Shown: positions 1-6,914, counted from the stretch's first letter. The stretch: 8,026 nt of DNA from JAHEFX01 sp964614585 (GCA_964614585.1 CAZTLW010000108.1:1-8026), one strand, 5' to 3'. Notes: a model not told the origin generated them from the letters alone. Made by a program: numbers and translations.

Positions 1-13
1 ATCAGGTTGTTTT

Positions 14-1291
14 ATGAACCCAGTGCCAGCGCTCAATAATAAAAATCACCTAAAAAAATTAGAATTTAATTTTTTATATTTTGAACTTGCAACCTATGGG
101 CACCACTCAACTTACATCAAATATCTCGTTAAATATTGGAACCGGAATAATTTTTCGGGAAGGTTTTATATCCTTGTTTCGCCAGAATTTCCTTTAGCCC
201 ATCCTGACATTAAAGCATTAGTTAGCAAAAACCCAAAAAGCGGGGTTTCCCTGCTAACGGTAGATCAAGAGAAATATTTGGAACTGGTACATTCTCCAAA
301 ATCATTTAGGGAGAGGTTGAAAAGAGCCTGGGGTGAATGGCAGGTTCTCAATTACTATGCTAAAAAGCTAGAAGTTGACAATGGTCTGGTGGCCTCCTTT
401 GATTTTTTTCTATTGCCCTTCCTATTTGGAGCTAAACCGCCTTGCCCGATCTCCGGCATCTATCTTAAACCCACATTCCACTACTCAGATTTTTCGGCTA
501 CCAGGCATCAATATGGCCTCAGGAATTTCTTGCCGACCTTAAAAGAAAAGCTGATTTTAAACTCTATACTCCGTAAGCCGTATCTAAAGCAGGTACTGTG
601 CCTTGATGAATTTGCAGTTGAAACCGTTAAAAAAACCAAGCCTGAAGCAAAAATATCTCATTTACCGGATCCGATAGAAAATTACGCCGAGCAAAATCAG
701 GAAAATGCACCCCTGAATACTCTAAATAATAAGTCGGACAGAAAAAGGTTTTTGCTTTTTGGTAACTTATCCAGCCGTAAAGGGGTAGAAAAACTTTTTG
801 AGGCCATTGCTAGTTTGCCAACCCAGTACTGTAGGAAAATGAGCCTATTGATTGTAGGGCATTGCGGTTCTGACTACAGGCAAAAAATAGAGAGGGAAAT
901 TAACGACCTGCAAAAGTCCAAACCAGTGGAGATCAAAGGGTCTTTTGGCTTTATCCCAGACCAGATTGTCGAGGATCTATTCCAAACGGCAGACATCATC
1001 TTAGCCCCCTATCAAAACCATGTGGGCATGAGCGGAATTTTGCTTCAGGCGGCAGCAGCCAGAAAACCTGTGTTGAGTTCAAATTTTGGTCTAATGGGTG
1101 AACTGGTGCGCCAGTACGAACTGGGTATAGCAGTAGATTCTACAAATACCGAGGCTTTAGCCGAGGGCATCATACAAGCCCTGAACTCTCCCGTAGAGGA
1201 ACTGTGCGATTTCAAAAAAATGGAAACCCTGATAAAACGGAACGATGCCAGCAATTTTTCCAGGATAATTTTTGAAACCGTTAAATCCTAA
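14..1291 (+). CDS. GT-B glycosyltransferase, group 1-like, divergent
   Basis: A 425-residue protein that probably transfers a sugar from a nucleotide-sugar donor during polysaccharide assembly at the cytoplasmic face of the membrane. The N-terminal half has a GHH-x-x-YI motif (residues 29-34) like the GH/GHH donor-side loops of some cyanobacterial glycosyltransferases. The C-terminal half reads as a GT-B Rossmann domain: LLFGNLSSRKG (247-257), the strand LLIVG (278-282), ADIILAPY (326-333), and LLQAAAARKPVLSS (343-356) followed by FGLMGEL. The usual GT4 E-x7-E pair is absent: Val and Gln occupy the expected positions. There is no signal peptide or membrane segment. The ATG has an AGG seven bases upstream; the frame is open to the left edge without another start codon, so a longer N-terminus cannot be excluded. 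The stop lies one base before the next gene. The GT-B fold is fairly sure; donor and acceptor are unknown. Confidence 0.82.
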   Translation: MNPVPALNNKNHLKKLEFNFLYFELATYGHHSTYIKYLVKYWNRNNFSGRFYILVSPEFPLAHPDIKALVSKNPKSGVSLLTVDQEKYLELVHSPKSFRERLKRAWGEWQVLNYYAKKLEVDNGLVASFDFFLLPFLFGAKPPCPISGIYLKPTFHYSDFSATRHQYGLRNFLPTLKEKLILNSILRKPYLKQVLCLDEFAVETVKKTKPEAKISHLPDPIENYAEQNQENAPLNTLNNKSDRKRFLLFGNLSSRKGVEKLFEAIASLPTQYCRKMSLLIVGHCGSDYRQKIEREINDLQKSKPVEIKGSFGFIPDQIVEDLFQTADIILAPYQNHVGMSGILLQAAAARKPVLSSNFGLMGELVRQYELGIAVDSTNTEALAEGIIQALNSPVEELCDFKKMETLIKRNDASNFSRIIFETVKS

Positions 1292-1292
1292 A

Positions 1293-2471
1293 ATGGAAAA
1301 ACCTAAAATAGCTATATTTGATTTATCTATTACATCCCAGAGTCCTGCGGGTAGCTGTGTACTTCAGATTATCAAGCTCCTGGCCGATAAGTATCAATTT
1401 ATTGTATTTGCTGACAAGTTTGAAAATCCTCATCCGGAAAAGGTTAAGTGGATAAGGGTTCCTCTACCGGCCAAGCCGATCCTATTTCGCTATTTTGCTT
1501 ACTATATTTTGGCTCCATTTTACTTTAATTATTTCAAAACAAAAGAAGGGATAATCCCTGACTTGATTTTAGCTACGGAGGGAGAATTCACCCACTGCGA
1601 TATTTGCTACTCCCATTTTTGCCATCAGGGCTACCTAAAACAAGAGGAGCAAGATTTTTCCACAGACCCTGGCAAATTTTCTTTAAGAAAATGGCTCAGA
1701 CTTGTCAATCGCAGGTTCAACACCTACTTAGAGAATAAAGTTATGTGTAGGGCACCTTTGGTGGTCACTCCTTCAAGAGGGTTGGCTGATGAAATCGAAA
1801 GTACTTATAGTGAATTGGTAAGAGGAAAATTAAGGGTTGTACCTAACCCTATTGATCTTGAGAGCTTTATTTCTCCTTCAGATTTCAACACTGAAATGTG
1901 TCGTCAGGAACTGGGTCTTTTCTCTGGAGATCTGGTTTTTGTTTTTATCGCATTAGGAGATTTCCAACGGAAGGGACTACCCATTCTCCTGCAGGCCGTT
2001 GAGGCCATTCAGGAAAATAGAATAAAGCTCTTAGTTGTCGGGGGTTCTCCATCTGAAATTCACGAATTTACGCTACTTTCGAAAGAATATAATATTTCTG
2101 ACAGAGTTGTCTTCACTGGCTTCCAGAAAGATGTTAAGCCTTTCCTGTGGATATCTCAGGTATTTATTTTGCCTTCTGCCTACGAAACCTTTTCACTGGT
2201 CGCTTTCCAGGCTGCTGCCGCTGGATTACCTGTGATTGCGACTCAACTTTTTGGGGTAGAGGAATTCATAAACCACGGAAGCAACGGTTGGTTAATCGAG
2301 CGAGAGGCTGATTCTATCAAAAGGGTCCTTGAGCTGGCCTTTCAATCCAGAAACGACCTGCCGCTCATGGGGGAACAGGCACGAAGAGACGTATCATCCT
2401 ATGGTGTAAACCGGTTTGCGAGTCAGTGGGAGAACCTATTTGACAAGGTACTTGCCGAGCGTAAATTTTAA
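1293..2471 (+). CDS. Glycosyltransferase family 4 (GT4), retaining type
   Basis: A 392-residue GT-B enzyme expected to transfer a sugar from a nucleotide sugar to a growing glycan. The C-terminal domain is textbook GT4: VVPNPID (182-188), FQRKG (224-228), LLVVGGSPSE (246-255), VFTGFQKDV (273-281), LPSAYETFSLVAFQ (293-306), GLPVIAT (311-317) and HGSNGWLI (328-335). The E-x7-E motif is present only in part: E298 is kept, but the second Glu is Gln (Q306). The N-terminal half binds acceptor in this family and contains YSHFCHQGY (106-114), a motif seen in related transferases. I chose ATG at 1293, one base after the previous stop, because it gives a normal start just before KIAIFD. An in-frame TTG at 1272 would add seven residues and overlap the upstream gene, with no better ribosome site. 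Translation is probably coupled to the first gene. Family assignment is strong; sugar specificity is unknown. Confidence 0.9.
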   Translation: MEKPKIAIFDLSITSQSPAGSCVLQIIKLLADKYQFIVFADKFENPHPEKVKWIRVPLPAKPILFRYFAYYILAPFYFNYFKTKEGIIPDLILATEGEFTHCDICYSHFCHQGYLKQEEQDFSTDPGKFSLRKWLRLVNRRFNTYLENKVMCRAPLVVTPSRGLADEIESTYSELVRGKLRVVPNPIDLESFISPSDFNTEMCRQELGLFSGDLVFVFIALGDFQRKGLPILLQAVEAIQENRIKLLVVGGSPSEIHEFTLLSKEYNISDRVVFTGFQKDVKPFLWISQVFILPSAYETFSLVAFQAAAAGLPVIATQLFGVEEFINHGSNGWLIEREADSIKRVLELAFQSRNDLPLMGEQARRDVSSYGVNRFASQWENLFDKVLAERKF

Positions 2472-2477
2472 TGACTT

Positions 2478-2483
2478 AGGTGA
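2478..2483 (+). promoter_or_regulatory. Ribosome binding site of the membrane-protein gene
   Basis: AGGTGA lies nine bases before the ATG at 2493 and is the best Shine-Dalgarno match in the window. It supports that start codon and shows independent translation initiation within the 21-bp gap between the second and third genes. The gap has no room for a usual promoter, so all three genes are probably on one transcript. Confidence 0.6.
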
Positions 2484-2492
2484 TTTTGTGTT

Positions 2493-3818
2493 ATGTTAAG
2501 CAACAATTTGCTTTTCCGCCGTAACAACCTTTTATTTATTACTGCCTCAGGGCTAGTTTTATTTTCATTTGCCACTTTATTCTTTTCACGCACCATTGAT
2601 CAATTGGGGGCTCCTTCCTTAATCAACTTTTTCCATTTCTTTACAATCCCGCTAGCATGTGTAATATCCCTGGCAAAAAATCAAACCCAGGACAGAAAGG
2701 CTATAGCTTCAATACAAAGCCTGATTTTTACTATTGTCACTTTTTTTAGTATAAATGTGCTGAGTGCCTTTATTAATGGGGCCGGTTTGATTAATGCGAT
2801 CATTAATTTCCTTCTTTTAGGAGAACCCTTTCTTCTGCTACTGGGTGTGGTTTGTTTAACAATCCCAGGAGAAAGAATTACTCAAATTAAGCACTGGATT
2901 CTAATGTTTGCTCTTTTCAATTTAGGTTTAGCTTATTTTCAGGCATTCATTCTAAGGATACCGAACCCTGACAATATCTATGGGGCCTTTTTCTCTGTGG
3001 CAGGAGCAACTGTTTCCTCAATTGTTTCAGTTGCTTTTGCCTGGTATTATTTATTTGCGGCAAAAAATACCCTTTTAATAATCCGCGTGTTAATTTTATA
3101 TCTAGTTTTTTTGCAAATCATAGTTTCTGATACAAAGCTAGTCCTGGGATCTTTTGTCTTGGGGTTTGTTTTCTTTTCAATCAGCAAAATCAGGTTTAAA
3201 ACGCTTATCTATGTTTGTTTTTCCATAGCACTCGTAATATTCTTCTTTTGGGCTCTAGAAAACTTACCTATCTTGAGGGCTTATGCCATTTGGATCAATC
3301 CTGAATATTTTACTGATCCAAACAGCGAATTTGCTAGGGCGAAGCTTACCGCTTTTAGATTCATCCCTCAGTATTACGACTCTGTGTTAAATTTGTTATT
3401 TGGTTTGGGACCAGGACATACCATTGGTCGCCTTGGAGGTTGGATGATGAACAACTATGATTACCTACTCAACCCTCTCGGTTCAACCCACCCTTATCCC
3501 AATATGGCTCCTGAAATCATGTCTGCAGCTTTTCAGGAAAGCCGCAACGTCGCAGGCACAGCCATGTTTGGCCCTTTGTTTAGTTGGGCAGGAATCTGGG
3601 GAGACCTTGGAATACTTGGCCTTTTAAGCTATTTATCTATATGGCTAGTTATTTGGACAAGGTTTTGTGCAAATCAGCCTTCTAAATTTTTAGTTACCTT
3701 TACTTTTGCCCTAGCTTTCTTCCCCGGTTATCTTGAAGAGCCAGGGTCAATGCTGTTTACGACCTTCGTTATTGGCATTTGGTGGCATGAGGAAAGAAAT
3801 AAAATTAAAACTACGTAA
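2493..3818 (+). CDS. Polytopic membrane protein, Wzy/O-antigen ligase-like polysaccharide polymerase
   Basis: A 441-residue integral membrane protein with about eleven or twelve hydrophobic segments by eye (near residues 14-32, 42-62, 72-96, 102-122, 134-152, 165-188, 195-212, 216-232, 237-254, 358-387, 398-412 and 418-431). A large hydrophilic loop at about 255-357 holds FGLGPGHTIGRLGG (303-316) and a Pro/Asn-rich stretch, STHPYPNMAPE. This layout, many helices with one big loop near the C-terminus, is that of Wzy polymerases and WaaL-type ligases, whose large periplasmic loop helps bind lipid-linked substrates. The start is supported by AGGTGA nine bases upstream. It follows two glycosyltransferases with a 21-bp gap, which favours a polymerase that joins their repeat units. 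These proteins share little sequence, so the call rests on topology and context; a ligase or another membrane glycan enzyme is possible. Confidence 0.72.
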   Translation: MLSNNLLFRRNNLLFITASGLVLFSFATLFFSRTIDQLGAPSLINFFHFFTIPLACVISLAKNQTQDRKAIASIQSLIFTIVTFFSINVLSAFINGAGLINAIINFLLLGEPFLLLLGVVCLTIPGERITQIKHWILMFALFNLGLAYFQAFILRIPNPDNIYGAFFSVAGATVSSIVSVAFAWYYLFAAKNTLLIIRVLILYLVFLQIIVSDTKLVLGSFVLGFVFFSISKIRFKTLIYVCFSIALVIFFFWALENLPILRAYAIWINPEYFTDPNSEFARAKLTAFRFIPQYYDSVLNLLFGLGPGHTIGRLGGWMMNNYDYLLNPLGSTHPYPNMAPEIMSAAFQESRNVAGTAMFGPLFSWAGIWGDLGILGLLSYLSIWLVIWTRFCANQPSKFLVTFTFALAFFPGYLEEPGSMLFTTFVIGIWWHEERNKIKTT

Positions 3819-3840
3819 AGATTCGACTTTTAGAATAAGC

Positions 3841-3875
3841 GTTTCTCGATGCACTCGGTGCAGTAAGGTAGAAAC
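3841..3875. repeat. Nested inverted repeat after the polymerase gene
   Basis: An outer stem GTTTCT (3841-3846) pairs with AGAAAC (3870-3875). Inside it, TGCAC (3850-3854) pairs with GTGCA (3858-3862) around a TCG loop. The structure begins 22 bases after the stop codon, where a terminator or mRNA 3'-end stabiliser would sit. No T-run follows, so it is not a standard intrinsic terminator. It could also be part of a small repeat element. Confidence 0.5.
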
Positions 3876-3901
3876 TCGTTTAGCCTAAGGTCACCCCGGT
3901 T

Positions 3902-3921
3902 GTTACTGTTAAAGTTGTAAC
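3902..3921. repeat. Short inverted repeat GTTAC/GTAAC
   Basis: GTTAC (3902-3906) and GTAAC (3917-3921) can form a 5-bp stem around a 10-base loop. It lies between the nested hairpin and the C/G-tract hairpin. It is weak alone and noted only as part of the structured spacer. Confidence 0.3.
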
Positions 3922-3928
3922 TCTTACC

Positions 3929-3955
3929 GCCCCCCTAATAAGGGGGCAGGGGGAA
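3929..3955. repeat. C-tract/G-tract hairpin, cyanobacterial-type intergenic repeat
   Basis: CCCCCT (3931-3936) pairs with AGGGGG (3941-3946) around AATA; a second register pairs GCCCCC (3929-3934) with GGGGGC (3942-3947). A second G-tract, AGGGGGA, follows at once. Hairpins of this form, C-tract then AT-rich loop then two G-tracts, resemble dispersed intergenic repeats in filamentous cyanobacteria; that resemblance is from memory, not a search. No T-run follows, so termination is unlikely to be intrinsic on the + strand. Confidence 0.55.
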
Positions 3956-4023
3956 TCTTCGTGAGGTAACTGACTCGAGTAAAACCCGCTATAGAAGATT
4001 TCAAGATATTTCTTCAAATTAAT

Positions 4024-5274
4024 ATGAAAATTTTACATCTTAGTACCTCTGACCTCGACGGCGGGGCTGCTCGAGCGGCCTTTCGACTGCACCAAGGCTT
4101 GCGAGGGCTTAAAGTAGACTCACACATGCTAGTAAGGTCACACTCAAGCGCTGGCGATGGAGTAACAGCAAAGAAAGACCTTTGGACTCGCCTAGGGCCA
4201 ACCGTAGATGGAATAGTATTGAAACGTTATAAAAACCGAAATCCTGGATTATTCTCACCTCAGTGGTTTCCTGATAATATCCCTAGCGATGTTACCAGGA
4301 TCAATCCAGATATCCTTCATCTTCACTGGGTTTGTAATGGCTACCTAAAAATTGAAACCTTGCCACTTTTAAAGAAACCGTTGGTGTGGACTCTACACGA
4401 TATGTGGGTCTTTACGGGGGGGTGTCATTACAACAAGACCTGTAATCGGTATAAAATTAGTTGTGGAAAATGTCCCCAACTTAACAGTCAAAGAGAGAAA
4501 GACCTTTCCCACCATGTCCTCTTGAGAAAGCAGAAGGCGTGGAAGGGGCTAAACTTGACTATAGTTGCACCTAGTAGATGGTTTGCCGACTGTGCTCAGG
4601 GTAGTTCGCTGCTGCAGAATGTTCCCATCAATATTATTCCTCACGGTTTAGACCTCACTAAATATCAACCAGTCCCCTCTGCCTTTGCGAGAAAGCTGCT
4701 TAACTTACCTCTCTATAAGAAACTAGTGCTATTTGGTGCAGCTCCAGGCTCTACAAAGGATCCACGCAAAGGCCTTCAGTTACTATTTGAAGCTTTGCAA
4801 GATTTAGGATCTACCCATTGGAAAGACCAAATAGAACTCGCCATATTTGGTTTAAGTAAACCAGATGTTTCTTTAAATCTACCTTTCCCTATTCACTATC
4901 TTGGCGCTTTCAAAGATGATTTATCCTTGTCCATCGTTTATTCGTCAGCCGATGTTATGGTAGTGCCTTCTTTGCAGGAGGCATTTGGTCAAACGGCATC
5001 TGAATCCCTTGCCTGTGGAACGCCAGTCGTAGCCTTTAATAGTTCAGGTCTTAAAGATATTGTAACTCATCAACAAAATGGTTATTTAGCGCAACCTTTT
5101 GAAGCCAGTGATTTAGCCCAGGGAATTGTTTGGACAATTGAAAATGATCAGCGCCATGAAAATTTAAGGATTCATGCTCGGGATGAAGCCATTCAGAAAT
5201 TTAGCCTGGAACTTCAAGCGAAACGGCATATCTCTTTATATCAAGAAATAATGAAAAGAACTGAATCCTCGTGA
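4024..5274 (+). CDS. GT4 glycosyltransferase with Cys cluster (WcaC-like)
   Basis: A 416-residue GT-B glycosyltransferase. The N-terminus, HLSTSDLDGGAARAAFRLH (5-23), is the donor-side glycine loop typical of a well-known subgroup of polysaccharide GT4 enzymes similar to WcaC. HLHW (99-102) and TLHDMWVFTGGCHY (123-136) are also hallmarks. Four cysteines follow in the subgroup's pattern: C134, C140, C147 and C150, the last two in CGKCPQL. Their role is unknown to me; metal binding or fold stability is possible. The C-terminal domain has VAPSRWFAD (181-189), IPHGLD (205-210), DPRKGL (246-251), SSADVMVVPS (307-316), an intact E319-x7-E327 motif, CGTPVVAF (331-338) and QNGYLAQP (351-358). The start is fixed by the conserved MKILHLS opening, although no ribosome site is visible. 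It stands alone between two spacers of about 200 bp. Substrate is unknown. Confidence 0.93.
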   Translation: MKILHLSTSDLDGGAARAAFRLHQGLRGLKVDSHMLVRSHSSAGDGVTAKKDLWTRLGPTVDGIVLKRYKNRNPGLFSPQWFPDNIPSDVTRINPDILHLHWVCNGYLKIETLPLLKKPLVWTLHDMWVFTGGCHYNKTCNRYKISCGKCPQLNSQREKDLSHHVLLRKQKAWKGLNLTIVAPSRWFADCAQGSSLLQNVPINIIPHGLDLTKYQPVPSAFARKLLNLPLYKKLVLFGAAPGSTKDPRKGLQLLFEALQDLGSTHWKDQIELAIFGLSKPDVSLNLPFPIHYLGAFKDDLSLSIVYSSADVMVVPSLQEAFGQTASESLACGTPVVAFNSSGLKDIVTHQQNGYLAQPFEASDLAQGIVWTIENDQRHENLRIHARDEAIQKFSLELQAKRHISLYQEIMKRTESS

Positions 5275-5293
5275 TCAAAAACAATGTCCTCCT

Positions 5294-5309
5294 ATACTAG
5301 ACATAGTAT
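5294..5309. repeat. Perfect inverted repeat ATACTA-GACA-TAGTAT
   Basis: Two 6-base arms with a 4-base loop lie 20 bases after the stop of the GT4 gene. It could be a weak RNA hairpin at the transcript's end or a symmetric protein-binding site. The stem is AT-rich and no T-run follows directly, so I do not call it a terminator. Confidence 0.4.
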
Positions 5310-5407
5310 GACTGACGAGGTTTAAGCCATTTGGACTTAGTTTCTTTGATTAGATGAATTTCTTTAATTCTTTATTGATTGATATTTCTTAAAAGCATAG
5401 GAAAAAT

Positions 5408-5436
5408 TTTTAATGCGAACTCCTTAAATTTATACT
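5408..5436 (+). promoter_or_regulatory. Possible sigma70-type promoter for the downstream gene
   Basis: TATACT (5431-5436) matches five of six bases of the -10 consensus. The hexamer 17 bases upstream, TTTTAA (5408-5413), is a poor -35 box with three of six matches. Transcription would begin near 5443, leaving a leader of about 50 bases before the ATG at 5494. In such AT-rich DNA a chance match is likely. Confidence 0.22.
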
Positions 5437-5493
5437 TTATATATTCAACGAAATGTTATTTGCAAATTCATGGAATTTTAATCGGTAACTAGC

Positions 5494-6558
5494 ATGGATA
5501 ATAAGTTTTATTTTGTTGTTTCTAAATTGCCTCCTAAAGTCGAAGATATAATTTTTTCGGACGAGTTTTATAATCCCAATAAAATTCTTAACCAATTAGG
5601 AACTAAGGAATGGTCACGTCAAGAATGGGGTTGGACTGTACAAACCTTTTACCACTTGAGTCAAAAGGGGTTTGATGTAGAACTAGTAACTCGACCGGTT
5701 TCCGGAGCTATTTGTATAACTCATTACGAGACGACGAAAAATTTAACGAAAAACAATACGACATGGGGTGCAGATTCCTTCATCGTGGGTATTCGTTCTG
5801 ATACTCCACCAATGCGAGTTCGAGAAATTCAGGTCTCCCAGAGCCCAGCTTTAGTAAATGACAAAAATTCTTTCTTCATTTGCTATTGGCCCCAGGCTGA
5901 ACTCATACCCCGTAACCTACAGCGAGAAAACAAAATTGAGACGCTTTCATATTTTGGCGGACCTGGTGGTCTATCACCAGTTTTCAAAGACGAGTTATTT
6001 AAGAAAAAACTTAGCGTACTAGGAGTTGCGCTTAATATCTGCTACGAGCCAAAAGGATGGAATGACTATAGCCAGACTGACTTAGTTATTGGGGTAAGAA
6101 ACCATCATCACCCTCTGCTGATAAAAACTAAACCCTCTAGCAAGCTTGTTAATACCTGGCAGGCAGGTTGTGTAGCCCTTTTAGGCAAGGAACCTGCTTT
6201 CCAGGCAGTTGGAAAAGTGGGTGAAGATTATTTTGAAGTTGACACTCCAGAGGATGTTCTGCGCATTGTTCAGTACTTAAAAAATAATCCTGAAATATAT
6301 CAGAATATGCGCGATCTGGGGAGAGAGAAGTACAAAGAATATAGCTTTGAAGCTATCCAGGAGCAGTGGATTAAGTTATTGACTGGGCCTGTGAGTGAAG
6401 CATTCGATTTATGGAAAACTCGAAGAGATGGTTATCACAGGTTTCTGCACCGAAGTCGGCGATATGTTCAGTCTGCTCACCAATGGGTGGATCATAAGCT
6501 CTTTTACATACCTGTTCGGGCTAAAAGTTTTATCTCTGACCTGACCAATAACTCATAG
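5494..6558 (+). CDS. Divergent glycosyltransferase-like protein (GT-B C-terminal features)
   Basis: A 354-residue protein that I read as a divergent GT-B transferase. The C-terminal part has the order expected of that fold: DLVIGVR (196-202), then KPSSKLVNTWQAGCVALLG (213-231), then DYFEVDTPEDVLRIVQYL (245-262), and a final helix region with NPEIYQNMRDLGREKYKEYSF (265-285). In the family, the K-P-x-x-K-L-x-N-x-W-x-A-G stretch sits by the nucleotide-sugar site. No E-x7-E motif is present. The N-terminal half is unfamiliar: QEWGWTVQTFYHLSQKG (43-59) could be the first helix, and FGGPGGLSP (154-162) a glycine-rich linker. After about residue 300 there is a basic, aromatic-rich tail that may lie on the membrane; this is an inference. 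No signal peptide or membrane helix is seen. An in-frame TAA 15 bases upstream fixes the first possible ATG at 5494; there is no clear ribosome site. Function is uncertain beyond probable sugar transfer. Confidence 0.68.
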   Translation: MDNKFYFVVSKLPPKVEDIIFSDEFYNPNKILNQLGTKEWSRQEWGWTVQTFYHLSQKGFDVELVTRPVSGAICITHYETTKNLTKNNTTWGADSFIVGIRSDTPPMRVREIQVSQSPALVNDKNSFFICYWPQAELIPRNLQRENKIETLSYFGGPGGLSPVFKDELFKKKLSVLGVALNICYEPKGWNDYSQTDLVIGVRNHHHPLLIKTKPSSKLVNTWQAGCVALLGKEPAFQAVGKVGEDYFEVDTPEDVLRIVQYLKNNPEIYQNMRDLGREKYKEYSFEAIQEQWIKLLTGPVSEAFDLWKTRRDGYHRFLHRSRRYVQSAHQWVDHKLFYIPVRAKSFISDLTNNS

Positions 6559-6790
6559 CCAGTGGAAACAACAGAATAAAATCTTCGTCGGTCCATGCGT
6601 CAAACCCGCTAGGCATTGGCTTGGTTTTGTCCGAGATTACAAAGTTGCCGACATTTCCCTGATCGACTGGGGCCATATGGAAATAGCATTGTAGGGTCCA
6701 TGCGAGAATTAGAAAATTTTTTGTGATTTTTGGGCTCCTCAATAATTCCTTGCCTATCATGAAAGATTTGAATGTCACTGATTTAAGGCT

Positions 6791-6811
6791 GGTGGGCAGT
6801 GTCCACCCTAC
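6791..6811. repeat. GGTGG...CCACC hairpin followed by CTAC
   Basis: GGTGG (6791-6795) pairs with CCACC (6803-6807). The next two positions can extend the stem as a G-T wobble and a C-G pair around an AGT loop. CTAC follows at 6808-6811. It resembles the GTGGGCA-x-TGCCCACCCTAC-type short repeats I associate with cyanobacterial intergenic DNA; that is a memory-based comparison. Confidence 0.45.
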
Positions 6812-6901
6812 GGTAGATCAAGGCTTTCGGCCATTTGCGAGGGTTGATTTCAGCTTATTTCAGTGCCATTCATCTAGATGACTTCTGTATAAGCGGCAGC
6901 G

Positions 6902-6914
6902 CTCTCTGGGAGAG
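6902..6914. repeat. Short hairpin CTCTC-TGG-GAGAG
   Basis: A perfect 5-bp stem with a 3-base loop, followed by GGATTT. It is too short to carry meaning alone and has no T-run. It is recorded because it lies in the gene-poor region beside other inverted repeats. Confidence 0.25.

Larger units (their letters stand above)
3819..4023. other. Spacer rich in inverted repeats
   Basis: This 205-bp gap holds no credible gene. It contains at least three hairpin-forming segments, listed separately. It breaks the tight spacing of the upstream three genes, so the following gene may have its own promoter. A TATAGA hexamer at 3990-3995 could be a -10 box, but I see no good -35 partner. GAAGA (3994-3998) and TCTTC (4011-4015) form another weak inverted repeat just before the next start. 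That start, ATG at 4024, has no Shine-Dalgarno sequence. Confidence 0.6.
5275..5493. other. AT-rich intergenic spacer
   Basis: This 219-bp gap holds no credible gene. The left part has a perfect inverted repeat (5294-5309), and CCTCGT (5267-5272, in the end of the upstream gene) is repeated inverted as ACGAGG (5315-5320). The right part is very AT-rich and contains a possible promoter. No standard terminator with a G+C stem and T-run was found for the upstream gene. Confidence 0.5.

Noticed and set aside
1045..1254. Minus-strand 69-codon open frame inside the first glycosyltransferase
   Set aside because: It lies wholly within a well-supported gene, has no ribosome site, and matches no family I know.
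1272..1292. TTG start that would extend the second gene by seven residues
   Set aside because: It overlaps the preceding gene, has no good ribosome site, and the ATG at 1293 gives the expected N-terminus for the family.
2035..2235. Plus-strand 66-codon open frame inside the GT4 gene
   Set aside because: It overlaps the conserved GT4 C-terminal domain in another frame, so it is a shadow of that coding sequence.
3929..3955. C/G-tract hairpin as an intrinsic terminator
   Set aside because: The stem is strong, but the following sequence is a second G-tract and not a T-run.
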